A stretch of DNA of 13,127 nt from JAGOUU01 sp964609155. GTDB lineage: Bacteria > Pseudomonadota > Gammaproteobacteria > JAGOUU01. Both the position numbers and the translations under genes were made by a program. Below, piece after piece: positions 1-7,191 of the stretch. The notes beneath the pieces were generated by a model. That model saw only the letters and a program-made list of their open reading frames with translations. It made no database searches and was not told where the DNA came from. The stretch is from contig CAZSRF010000046.1 of the NCBI GenBank assembly GCA_964609155.1, positions 1 through 13,127 on the forward strand. The letters run 5' to 3'. Numbering within the stretch: the stretch's first letter is position 1; every line of letters starts with the position of its first letter.

Positions 1-7
1 TTCGCCA

Positions 8-25
8 CTTCCCCTAAAGGGGAAG
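8..25. terminator. Short perfect hairpin downstream of the alanine-rich gene
   Basis: CTTCCCC and GGGGAAG form a 7-bp perfect stem around TAAA, and the outer loop bases can also pair. It lies 12 bp past the stop codon (38-40) of the minus-strand gene, where a terminator would sit. There is no T-tract in the minus-strand direction, so intrinsic termination is uncertain. It could instead be part of a dispersed palindromic repeat cut by the window edge. Confidence 0.4.
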
Positions 26-37
26 AAAACAAACTCA

Positions 38-979
38 CTATGGCTGAAGGGTTACTACAACTGCATCTGCTGCATCTAGAGCTGCTGCTAGTCCTACTGC
101 ATCAGCACCTGGAGCTGCTGCAACTGCAGGAGCCATAACTGTAACAGGTTTTGCAACATGGGCAGCTTCTCTACTCTCGATATTTCCTGCTATACCATCA
201 GCATGCATTGCAACACTCAGAGATGCTTCGTATAAAGCAGATGCACATTTTCTAGAGACATATTCATCAGCTCTATCAATAGCTTGAGCTACTGTATGCT
301 GCACATCTGAAGCTTTACGAGTGATTTCACCAGCTACAAATCTACCAGCTCTAGCAGCAGTAGAACAGGTTGTTTCAGCAGCGCTTTTGATTGCAGAACC
401 AACAAACTTTAGAAAATCCCATACAGCAATTGCTGCAGTTTTTATCGCATTTCCAACAGCTTGTACACATGCTACGATTGCGTCTTTAGTTGCAATTGCA
501 CCATTTTTGATAGTATTACCAACTTTTTCAATAAAAGCAATAACTGCTTTTAAAGCTGCAACGATTGCATCGTAGCTTACTGCTAAAGCGTATTTCACTT
601 GGTTAGGTATAGAGCGTTGACTTCTAGCTTCAAGTGAAGATAAACGTAAATCTTGTTTGTAGTTAATAAGAGTTTGATCCACTGGATTAGCGGCAGCTAG
701 CTCTCTAATAACTTTTTTTGCTTCACGTAAGATTTTACGCTCATCTGATGTTAAACGATTTCTAACATCATCTTCAAACTCTTCAACTCTTTTTTCAAAT
801 TGTTCTACTAAAGATGCAATGGCAGCTTTTTTTCTTTCAAATGTTAGATCGTGCTTTATTCTAGCCAATAAGCTTGGTATATTTCCAGGCTCATATTCGT
901 CTACTACATCAGAATATAGGCCTGCTACATCTTCGATTATCATTTCTTGTTCTGTTCTCATTTCTTGTTCTGTTCTCAT
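38..979 (-). CDS. Unrecognised alanine-rich helical protein with VGxxIK repeats
   Basis: I do not recognise this 313-residue protein. The frame is open four codons further, to a TTG at 991, but the GGAG at 985-988 ideally precedes the ATG at 979, so I start there. The N-terminus repeats MRTEQE twice. Residues about 40-120 are charged and likely helical or coiled coil. About 130-205 is a run of amphipathic to hydrophobic helix in which VG(N/S)xIK recurs at residues 153, 175 and 193 and DAIVA recurs at 137 and 166. The last 40 residues are mostly Ala, Val, Asp and Pro. There is no Sec signal peptide, no clear single transmembrane anchor and no catalytic motif. It is divergent from nlpD across a 175-bp gap. 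A membrane- or lipid-associated structural protein or a secreted factor are possible readings, but neither is shown. The length, the SD and a strongly coding-like composition make it likely to be real. Confidence 0.75.
   Translation of the reverse strand: MRTEQEMRTEQEMIIEDVAGLYSDVVDEYEPGNIPSLLARIKHDLTFERKKAAIASLVEQFEKRVEEFEDDVRNRLTSDERKILREAKKVIRELAAANPVDQTLINYKQDLRLSSLEARSQRSIPNQVKYALAVSYDAIVAALKAVIAFIEKVGNTIKNGAIATKDAIVACVQAVGNAIKTAAIAVWDFLKFVGSAIKSAAETTCSTAARAGRFVAGEITRKASDVQHTVAQAIDRADEYVSRKCASALYEASLSVAMHADGIAGNIESREAAHVAKPVTVMAPAVAAAPGADAVGLAAALDAADAVVVTLQP
944..979. repeat. Two tandem 18-bp copies at the start of the alanine-rich gene
   Basis: Positions 944-961 and 962-979 are identical 18-bp units. 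Read on the minus strand each is ATG followed by codons for RTEQE, so the duplication doubles MRTEQE and supplies a second in-frame ATG. Only the outer ATG at 979 has a Shine-Dalgarno sequence at the right distance. Confidence 0.9.
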
Positions 980-1099
980 TTTATTCTCCAAGTAATATGT
1001 TAATTAGTTACAATAGAAATATTAAATTAGTTTGCTTAAATAAACCTTAAAATATATATCATTATATTTTGAATAACACTCAGAAAAATAAATACCAAT

Positions 1100-1127
1100 T
1101 TAACTATTAGCCAGATATGCATATAAT
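1100..1127 (+). promoter_or_regulatory. Candidate sigma-70 promoter for nlpD
   Basis: TTAACT (1100-1105, 4 of 6 consensus) and a perfect TATAAT (1122-1127) are separated by 16 bp. Transcription would start near 1134, about 20 bases before the nlpD start codon. Perfect -10 boxes arise by chance in AT-rich DNA, so the -35 and the position carry the call. Confidence 0.5.
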
Positions 1128-1154
1128 AGGGGAAAAATTAGGTATGAATTATTT

Positions 1155-1913
1155 ATGCGCGTATTCTTTAAGGTTTTGTTAATAATATCTCTTTTAAATC
1201 TTGCAGCCTGTTCATCTAACTATACTAACTATGCTAAGAAAGCACGAGTTTATGAACGTTCCAGGGGAGGGAAGTACTTGCGCAGATCCCATGTCGTAGA
1301 ATCAGGTGAGTCTTTGTATTCAATATCATTCCGTTATGGCGTAGATTTACGTGAGCTTGCTGCTATTAACCGTATCAGAGAGCCTTATAAAATCATGCCA
1401 GGGCAAAAAATGTATTTAGATAGAAAGAGTTATAACACTCTGAATACTAAGAAAAAAACATCAGAACGAGGTAATATAGAAGTAAAAGCAGATGATACTG
1501 GCTCACAAATTGTACAAAAAGATTATGATAATCAATCTGTTACAACAACATCCTGGAAATGGCCAGCAAGTGGTAAAATAGCCAGTGTGTTTAACAGCGA
1601 AGCACAATTTAATAATGGGATTGATATTGCCGTAAAAACTACTACGTCTGTTAAAGCTGCAGCCGATGGCAAGATTGTTTATCAAGGCTCTGGATTAAAG
1701 GGGTATGGAAAGCTTATTATCATAAGACACAATAATGAATACTTAAGTGCTTATGCACATAATGATTTGTTTTTAGCTAAAGAAGGTGATGTTGTCCAGC
1801 AGGGGCAAAGTATCGCATATGTAGGGGTAGGACAGGAATTTGATAAAAAACTGCATTTTGAGATTAGGAAAAATGGAAAACCTGTTGACCCATTAAAATA
1901 TCTGCCGGATTAG
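1155..1913 (+). CDS. nlpD: NlpD-type lipoprotein, murein hydrolase activator
   Basis: This 252-residue protein is an envelope lipoprotein. A hydrophobic signal ends in lipobox LAAC with Cys19 as the lipidated residue. A LysM peptidoglycan-binding domain spans residues 46-89 and a LytM/M23 domain spans about 134-250. In the LytM domain the first zinc ligand position holds Asn153 instead of His (NNGID). The later HxH motif reads KLH, though D157, H202 and H234 remain. This degenerate site is the family pattern: Escherichia coli NlpD does not cut murein itself but activates amidase AmiC for daughter-cell separation. It sits 117 bp before rpoS, the classic nlpD-rpoS pairing, and in enterobacteria rpoS promoters lie within nlpD. 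The ATG at 1155 gives a proper signal peptide, but its SD is weak (AGG at 1140-1142). The surE-pcm genes often found upstream are not present. Confidence 0.93.
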   Translation: MRVFFKVLLIISLLNLAACSSNYTNYAKKARVYERSRGGKYLRRSHVVESGESLYSISFRYGVDLRELAAINRIREPYKIMPGQKMYLDRKSYNTLNTKKKTSERGNIEVKADDTGSQIVQKDYDNQSVTTTSWKWPASGKIASVFNSEAQFNNGIDIAVKTTTSVKAAADGKIVYQGSGLKGYGKLIIIRHNNEYLSAYAHNDLFLAKEGDVVQQGQSIAYVGVGQEFDKKLHFEIRKNGKPVDPLKYLPD

Positions 1914-1954
1914 AAGTTTCGCATTAGAAGTAGTAGTAGCAGTACTTATTGGTA

Positions 1955-1982
1955 TTAACATATACATAATAGTATATATACA
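1955..1982 (+). promoter_or_regulatory. Candidate proximal rpoS promoter
   Basis: TTAACA (1955-1960, 5 of 6) lies 16 bp before TATACA (1977-1982, 4 of 6), predicting a start near 1989 and a leader of about 40 bases. The whole stretch is AT-rich and includes a 10-bp direct repeat, ATAGTATATA at 1969 and 1982, so other -10 placements are possible. Transcription from nlpD or from inside it is also likely. Confidence 0.35.
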
Positions 1983-2030
1983 TAGTATATAGCTGTGCTG
2001 TAATGGCTCACACTTTTGATGAGGATCAAG

Positions 2031-3458
2031 ATGACTAAAAAATCAAACGATGATAATGAAGTAATTACTCGTAAAAACAATAGCTTAAAAGATAGAATAT
2101 TTCAAAGCTTTGCTAGTTCTTTTTTGGGTAAAAAAGAATCTAAAGATTTGCTAGAACTGGGTAGTGCAGTTAGTACAACGAATATTATTAGTGAGGTTAG
2201 TTATTCCGAAGAAATACTAAGGGGACAACCTAGTAATGCTGCTGTTGATATAAATATTGATATTGAGTCAATTGATATACTAGAAGATTTAGAGCCAGTG
2301 GATGATCTAAAGTTGCAGAGAAAAAGAAAATCAAAAAAAGATTCCAAAAAGCAGCCTAAAGCAGCGACAATAAAAAAAGCAGAAAAGTTTGTACTAGATG
2401 ACTTTATGATGGACAGTCCTCTAGAAGCGACTAAATTAGATGCGGGTGAAATAGAACTAGATAATCTTGATCTTGATGATGACTTTGATGAATCTCTCGA
2501 TATAGACTCTGATTTAGAAGAAAAAATTGATGATGATTTTGAATTAAGTGACGAGGATAAAGAGCTTCGAGAAGCTACGTCACGTAAATCAAAAAGAGGG
2601 CGTGGTGCACCACAAAAAAGAGAATTAGACGCTACGCAAATATATTTAGGAGAAATCGGTTTTTCACCTTTGTTATCAGCAGAAGAGGAAGTTTATTACT
2701 CACGCAAGTCATTGCGTGGTTGTATCGATTCTAGAAAACGCATGATAGAAAGTAATCTACGTTTAGTAGTTAAGATAGCCAGAAGATATGTGAATCGTGG
2801 TTTGGCTTTATTGGATCTCATAGAGGAGGGGAATCTTGGTTTAATTCGCGCTGTTGAGAAGTTTGATCCAGAGCGTGGTTTTAGATTTTCAACTTATGCT
2901 ACATGGTGGATTAGACAAACGATAGAACGTGCTATTATGAATCAGACACGTACCATAAGATTACCTATCCATGTTGTCAAAGAATTAAATACGTATTTAC
3001 GCGCTGCGCGAGAGCTAACACAACAATTAGATCATGAGCCCACGCCAGAAGAAATTGCTGAACTGCTTGATTGTCCGTTGGAAGACGTAAAGAAAATGTT
3101 AGGCCTTAACGAACGTATTACTTCAGTTGATACTCCCATGGGGTCGGATTCAGACAAACCATTATTAGAAACTTTATCAGATGAACGTGCGACCGATCCT
3201 GCAGAATGGTTACAAAATGAAAATTTACGTAACAGTATTGCTAGTTGGCTTGACCAATTGCCAGAGAAACAAAAAGAGGTCGTAGTACGTCGTTTTGGTT
3301 TATTAGGATATGAAGTGTCTACATTAGAAGAAGTAGGGAATGAAATTGGCTTAACTAGAGAGAGAGTCCGACAAATTCAAGTTGATGCTTTACGGCGTTT
3401 ACGAGAAATATTCAAGCAAGAAGGCTTGAGTGATGAAATGTTATTAAATGATCGATAA
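2031..3458 (+). CDS. rpoS: RNA polymerase sigma factor RpoS with long N-terminal extension
   Basis: Stationary-phase/stress sigma factor that directs RNA polymerase to stress promoters. The frame is open from a TTG at 2016, but GAGG at 2021-2024 sits 6 bases before the ATG at 2031, giving 475 residues. The RpoS core starts at DATQIYLGEIG (residue 200). It continues with region 2, including NLRLVVKIARRY and the -10-recognising STYATWWIRQTIERA, then region 3, then region 4 with the helix-turn-helix TLEEVGNEIGLTRERVRQIQ (431-450). E. coli RpoS has only 55 residues before DATQ; here there are 199. The extra part has a basic cluster (QRKRKSKKDSKKQPK, about 96-110) and a very acidic stretch (about 145-180). 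The lysine matching E. coli K173, the RssB contact used for ClpXP turnover, is kept as K317 in VKELN. The assignment as RpoS rather than RpoD or RpoH is firm from region 2 to 4 identity and from nlpD upstream. Confidence 0.96.
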   Translation: MTKKSNDDNEVITRKNNSLKDRIFQSFASSFLGKKESKDLLELGSAVSTTNIISEVSYSEEILRGQPSNAAVDINIDIESIDILEDLEPVDDLKLQRKRKSKKDSKKQPKAATIKKAEKFVLDDFMMDSPLEATKLDAGEIELDNLDLDDDFDESLDIDSDLEEKIDDDFELSDEDKELREATSRKSKRGRGAPQKRELDATQIYLGEIGFSPLLSAEEEVYYSRKSLRGCIDSRKRMIESNLRLVVKIARRYVNRGLALLDLIEEGNLGLIRAVEKFDPERGFRFSTYATWWIRQTIERAIMNQTRTIRLPIHVVKELNTYLRAARELTQQLDHEPTPEEIAELLDCPLEDVKKMLGLNERITSVDTPMGSDSDKPLLETLSDERATDPAEWLQNENLRNSIASWLDQLPEKQKEVVVRRFGLLGYEVSTLEEVGNEIGLTRERVRQIQVDALRRLREIFKQEGLSDEMLLNDR

Positions 3459-3479
3459 CTAGATCTTTGAATGCTGTAT

Positions 3480-3507
3480 GATCCAGCTAAAGATTTTTAG
3501 CTGGATC
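3480..3507. terminator. Candidate bidirectional terminator between rpoS and the transporter
   Basis: GATCCAGCTAAA and TTTAGCTGGATC form a perfect 12-bp stem around a 4-base loop. It lies between the convergent stops of rpoS (3458) and the transporter (3518), where a shared terminator is expected. Neither strand has a long T-tract immediately after the stem, so efficiency is uncertain. Confidence 0.65.
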
Positions 3508-3517
3508 TAAATCTGTA

Positions 3518-4756
3518 TTATCTTTCATTTGCAACCAAATCAGTTACGCAACAATCTGACCAAACATTTAAAGTTGTTTCAATCATATCAAATATAGTAT
3601 AGATAGGTAAAATTAGAACCATAAGCTCTAAAGACACACCCATACCTAATAATATAGCAGAAGATAAGAAATAACAGCCCATAGGAATAGAAGCATTTCC
3701 GATTGCAACAAGAGTCGCTATGAATATCCATAAGATGTAATCCAATGTGCTAAAGTTAAACCCAGCATTCAGAGCAACAAATAAAACAGTAGTATAAATA
3801 AAGGCTGCGCAGCCGTTCATGTTAATTATAGTGCAAATAGGTAAGGCGAATTTGGCTATTTCATCTTTAGTGTCATTTCTTTCTATCATGCAGTCTATTG
3901 TTAATGGTAGTGTTGCACTTGAGGATTTAGAAAAAAAAGCAGTAGTTAAAGCAGGTGATACAGCTTTAAATAACTTTACTGGTGAAATATTTTTTGATAG
4001 CAATAATAAGGGCAAAACTATAAAACCTTGAATAGCATTAGCAGCAATGACAACAATAACATACTTGCCTAATCCATTGGATATAGGGTTATCATTTGTT
4101 ATTGCATACAAGAACAATACAGTAAATGCCCAAATTCCAAGCGGTAGAATTTTTATAATATAGCGAGCTATGTTAATAAAAGTTTGGAATAAACCAGTAA
4201 AAATATTTGCTATAGGCTCTTGTTGTTTTTTTGGCAGTTGCATCATTGCAACACCCATTAGGGCAGCAATTAGAGCTACACCTAATATATTGTTATCGGT
4301 GAATGCTTTTAGTATATTGTTGGGGATAAGTTTAAGTAATTCGTTATAATAATTAGTATTTGCTTGGTTGCCGCTTAAGCTTACGTCAAAATTGTTACCA
4401 GCTAGTGTATTTATTTCTCCAATATTTTTTATATATGTATCTGCAGGGTGGATGAATTGAAATAATAAATAGGCTACTGTTGATGCTAATATAGTCGTTA
4501 ATATAGTGTAGAATAAAACTCGTTTGCCATATTGTTTTAAATGGCTTTGCGCTGAAATATTTAAAAAGTTGGTAACAATAGCTAAAAAAACTATGGGAGC
4601 ACTCATTAATTGTAGAAATTTTAGGAATATTTCTGTTACTCCCTGCGCAATATTAAGCAGTAGTTCTAATTTTAAATAAAAGGTAATAAACGCTAGTATT
4701 ATGGCTGCTGAAATGTAATAGATATCGTTGGTTTTATATGGATGTTTGATGTTCAC
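3518..4756 (-). CDS. Dicarboxylate/amino acid:cation symporter family (SDF/DAACS) with altered binding site
   Basis: This 412-residue multi-pass inner-membrane protein belongs to the family of GltP, DctA, SstT and archaeal GltPh, which import acidic or neutral amino acids or C4-dicarboxylates with Na+ or H+. The serine-rich hairpin motif SSSATLPLT (278-286) is clear. The TM7 motif NMDGT appears as NMNGC (312-316). In TM8, D390-M-I-E393-T394-T-L-N397-V-x-x-D401 aligns with GltPh D394..R397-T398..N401..D405. The residues for the substrate amine and sodium are therefore kept, but the arginine that binds the side-chain carboxylate is Glu. This argues against glutamate, aspartate or a dicarboxylate as substrate and for a neutral or basic amino acid, which is an inference. 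The start is a GTG without a visible SD. The gene is convergent with rpoS and divergent from clpP, and its low-complexity membrane sequence shows no break. Confidence 0.88.
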   Translation of the reverse strand: MNIKHPYKTNDIYYISAAIILAFITFYLKLELLLNIAQGVTEIFLKFLQLMSAPIVFLAIVTNFLNISAQSHLKQYGKRVLFYTILTTILASTVAYLLFQFIHPADTYIKNIGEINTLAGNNFDVSLSGNQANTNYYNELLKLIPNNILKAFTDNNILGVALIAALMGVAMMQLPKKQQEPIANIFTGLFQTFINIARYIIKILPLGIWAFTVLFLYAITNDNPISNGLGKYVIVVIAANAIQGFIVLPLLLLSKNISPVKLFKAVSPALTTAFFSKSSSATLPLTIDCMIERNDTKDEIAKFALPICTIINMNGCAAFIYTTVLFVALNAGFNFSTLDYILWIFIATLVAIGNASIPMGCYFLSSAILLGMGVSLELMVLILPIYTIFDMIETTLNVWSDCCVTDLVANER

Positions 4757-4798
4757 TGTATTAGAAAATTTAAGTTAATATTATGAAATTAAATGTTT

Positions 4799-4828
4799 GA
4801 TCTTGTTAGCATATCAGCTAACGAGGTC
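4799..4828 (+). other. Strong hairpin, better as plus-strand RNA
   Basis: Twelve consecutive pairs form between 4799-4810 and 4817-4828 around the loop ATATCA. Ten are Watson-Crick. Two (4801/4826 and 4804/4823) are U-G on the plus strand but A-C mismatches on the minus strand, so the structure favours an RNA read rightward. No T-tract follows, so it is not a standard terminator. It could be a leader or small-RNA structure, the remnant of a terminator from a lost upstream gene, or an operator-like palindrome before the transporter. Confidence 0.5.
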
Positions 4829-4963
4829 TAATACTATAGCAACGTTGAATTCTAGAAGCAAGATGTGGGTTATCTTTGTAGGGTATAATATTCAAATCAA
4901 ATTTTATCAAAATCCATTGAGCTTATCTTCCAGTATAGGCCCTTCGCTTTGATTAATTATTTA

Positions 4964-4972
4964 TGTTAGAAT
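4964..4972 (+). promoter_or_regulatory. Candidate extended -10 promoter for clpPX
   Basis: TGT followed by TAGAAT (5 of 6) forms an extended -10 element. No convincing -35 lies at 16-18 bp upstream, which extended -10 promoters tolerate. It predicts a leader of about 180 bases before clpP. A second perfect TATAAT at 4884-4889 also lacks a -35. I found no sigma-32-type pair here. Confidence 0.3.
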
Positions 4973-5161
4973 TGTCGAGTGGATGCTAAAATTTAGTGAT
5001 GCTAATCTTTATTCATTAAATATAACTTGCAATCTTTGTGATATATATTATTAATAATAATAAGGGTTTAAAGTTTATTAGTGCTGTCCAATTTTATATA
5101 GTGAATTTAATAATAGTTTGAATAGTAAGTTCAAATATTTAACTTAATTTTAAGGCTTGAT

Positions 5162-5827
5162 ATGAGTTTATTTACCAGCAATATTTCTCCCAGCTCTCTC
5201 CCTATAGCTAACAATGCCTCGTCAACCCTCGTTCCCATGGTTATAGAACAAACACCTAGAGGAGAACGTTCTTATGATATATACTCTAGGTTATTGAAAG
5301 AAAGGGTAATTTTCTTAACTGGTCAGGTAGAAGATCACATGGCCAACTTAATTATTGCTCAATTTTTATTTTTAGAATCAGAAAATCCTGATAAAGATAT
5401 TCAATTATATATTAATTCACCTGGCGGTTCTGTTACTGCTGGTATGGGTATTTATGATACCATGCAATTTATCAAGCCTGATGTCTGTACTTTTTGTGTT
5501 GGGCAGGCTGCTAGCATGGGAGCGTTGTTACTTGCCGCAGGTACTAAAGGAAAACGGTATTGTTTGCCTAATTCAAGGGTAATGATTCACCAACCTCTGG
5601 GTGGTTTTCAGGGACAAGCTTCGGATATAGAGATTCATGCTAAAGAGATAATACAAATTAAAGCTAAATTAAATAAAATTTTATCTCATCATACTGGACA
5701 GCCATTGGATACGATAGAGGTAGATACAGACAGAGATAACTTTATGGGCTCAGAAGCTGCTAAAAGTTATGGTCTAATTGATGAAATATTTCATTCACGC
5801 CAAGATTTAGAGACAAAAAATAGTTAA
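5162..5827 (+). CDS. clpP: ATP-dependent Clp protease proteolytic subunit ClpP
   Basis: Serine peptidase that assembles as two heptameric rings and degrades proteins fed by ClpX or ClpA in the cytoplasm. The product has 221 residues, close to the usual length. The catalytic triad is visible: Ser118 in GQAASMGA, His143 in MIHQPLGG and Asp192 in DRDNFM. The conserved NSPGGSVTAGMGIYDTMQ segment is at 85-102. As in E. coli, an N-terminal propeptide of about 20 residues precedes LVPMVIEQTPRGERS and is probably removed by self-cleavage. AAGG at 5152-5155 is 6 bases before the ATG. clpX follows after 12 bp, so the two are surely cotranscribed. Confidence 0.98.
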   Translation: MSLFTSNISPSSLPIANNASSTLVPMVIEQTPRGERSYDIYSRLLKERVIFLTGQVEDHMANLIIAQFLFLESENPDKDIQLYINSPGGSVTAGMGIYDTMQFIKPDVCTFCVGQAASMGALLLAAGTKGKRYCLPNSRVMIHQPLGGFQGQASDIEIHAKEIIQIKAKLNKILSHHTGQPLDTIEVDTDRDNFMGSEAAKSYGLIDEIFHSRQDLETKNS

Positions 5828-5839
5828 CATAGGTGACCC

Positions 5840-7123
5840 ATGAGTGATAAAAAGAAAAGTGATAATGGTAATACTAAGCTTTTGTATTGTTCATTTTGTG
5901 GTAAAAGTCAACATGAGGTAAAAAAACTCATAGCTGGGCCATCCGTTTTTATATGTGACGAATGTGTTGATCTTTGCAATGACATTATTAGCGAGGAGGT
6001 CGTTGATGCAGAGTCTCCAACAGGGGATTTTGGTAACTTACCGACACCCCACGAAATAAAAAATATACTTGACGAGTACGTTATTGGCCAGGCTGAAGCC
6101 AAGAAAGTGCTTGCTGTAGCTGTTTATAATCACTATAAAAGATTAAATAATAACTCAGTTGATAAAAGTACTGTTGAAATAGGCAAGAGTAATATTCTCT
6201 TAATTGGTCCAACAGGAAGCGGTAAGACTTTGCTGGCTGAGACATTAGCTCGATTATTGAATGTGCCATTTACCATTGCTGACGCTACTACTTTAACAGA
6301 AGCTGGGTATGTCGGAGAGGACGTTGAAAATATTATTCAAAAACTTTTACAAAAATGTGAATATGACGTAGAAAAGGCACAAACTGGTATAGTTTATATT
6401 GATGAAATTGATAAAATTTCTCGTAAATCTGAAAATCCTTCTATTACGAGAGATGTTTCGGGTGAGGGGGTACAACAGGCATTATTAAAGCTTATCGAAG
6501 GAACTGTTGCATCGGTACCACCCCAAGGCGGTCGTAAACACCCACAACAGGAATTTTTACAAGTTAATACGTCTAAGATCCTATTTATCTGTGGTGGTGC
6601 CTTTTCAGGTTTGGATAAAATTATACGTGACCGCTCTACGCAATCTGGTATCGGTTTTAATGCAAAAGTGCATAGCAAAGATGAAAAAGCTTTAGTCAAT
6701 GTGAATTTATCAAAAGTTGAACCAGAAGATCTCATAAAATATGGTTTGATTCCAGAGTTTGTAGGAAGATTACCAGTAATAGCAATTCTAGATGAGCTTA
6801 ATGAAGAAGCATTAATAAGAATTCTCAGAGAACCTAAGAATGCATTGACCAAACAATATGAAAAGCTATTTGAGATGGATAAAGCTGAAGTAGAATTTCG
6901 TGAGGATGCATTGAGGGCAATTGCTAAAAAAGCTATGGAACGTAAAACGGGAGCTAGGGGGTTGCGTTCAATTATGGAGAATGTTCTTTTAGATACAATG
7001 TATGATCTACCTTCTTTAGATGGCGTTAGTCGTGTAGTTGTAGACGAAGCGGTTGTTAAAGGAGAGTCAGATCCTCTTCTAATTTATGACAATAAAGAGC
7101 GTCCTTTATTAGCTAGGGAATAG
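5840..7123 (+). CDS. clpX: Clp protease ATP-binding subunit ClpX
   Basis: AAA+ unfoldase of 427 residues that recognises tagged substrates and threads them into ClpP. The N-terminal zinc-binding domain has Cys17, Cys20, Cys39 and Cys42. Walker A is GPTGSGKT (123-130) and Walker B is VYIDEID (185-191) with D188 and E189. The pore loop is GYVGE (156-160), the RKH loop is at 232-234 and the ClpP-docking IGF loop is at 271-273. The sensor-2 region reads GARGLR (371-376). AGGTGA at 5831-5836 is a good SD for the ATG at 5840. All functional elements are intact and the length is typical. Confidence 0.98.
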   Translation: MSDKKKSDNGNTKLLYCSFCGKSQHEVKKLIAGPSVFICDECVDLCNDIISEEVVDAESPTGDFGNLPTPHEIKNILDEYVIGQAEAKKVLAVAVYNHYKRLNNNSVDKSTVEIGKSNILLIGPTGSGKTLLAETLARLLNVPFTIADATTLTEAGYVGEDVENIIQKLLQKCEYDVEKAQTGIVYIDEIDKISRKSENPSITRDVSGEGVQQALLKLIEGTVASVPPQGGRKHPQQEFLQVNTSKILFICGGAFSGLDKIIRDRSTQSGIGFNAKVHSKDEKALVNVNLSKVEPEDLIKYGLIPEFVGRLPVIAILDELNEEALIRILREPKNALTKQYEKLFEMDKAEVEFREDALRAIAKKAMERKTGARGLRSIMENVLLDTMYDLPSLDGVSRVVVDEAVVKGESDPLLIYDNKERPLLARE

Positions 7124-7191
7124 CGGTAAAGGTTGCGAATGCTTAGTTTTGTCAGTATCTCGGTGTTTATATGATTTATGATGTTGCCCAT

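Larger units (their letters stand above)
4757..5161. other. 405-bp gene-free gap between the transporter and clpP
   Basis: No open frame here looks coding on either strand. It is strongly AT-rich, with a TAA/TTA-like simple run near 5041-5063 and a small inverted repeat TTTGAA...TTCAAA at 5117-5135. It holds the hairpin at 4799-4828 and the candidate clpP promoter at 4964-4972, listed separately. A weak minus-strand pair, CTAACA (4804-4809) and CATAAT (4780-4785), could serve the transporter. I see no trace of tig, which precedes clpP in many relatives. Confidence 0.7.

Noticed and set aside
321..575. 84-codon plus-strand frame opposite the alanine-rich gene
   Set aside because: It is the antisense of a codon-biased helical repeat region, has no SD and shows nothing recognisable.
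2406..2411. ATG pair inside the rpoS frame as the true start giving a shorter RpoS
   Set aside because: No SD precedes it, whereas the ATG at 2031 has GAGG at ideal spacing and the frame between looks coding.
3819..4031. 70-codon plus-strand frame opposite the transporter
   Set aside because: It lies wholly inside a well-supported membrane protein gene on the other strand.
5041..5063. TAA/TTA-rich run upstream of clpP as a microsatellite or promoter
   Set aside because: It is short and imperfect, and AT-rich spacers in this genome commonly look like this.
6507..6695. 62-codon plus-strand frame inside clpX
   Set aside because: Alternative frame of clpX with no start signal or motif.
6394..6852. 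152-codon minus-strand frame inside clpX
   Set aside because: clpX motifs are unambiguous in this stretch, so the long antisense frame is a by-product of codon use.
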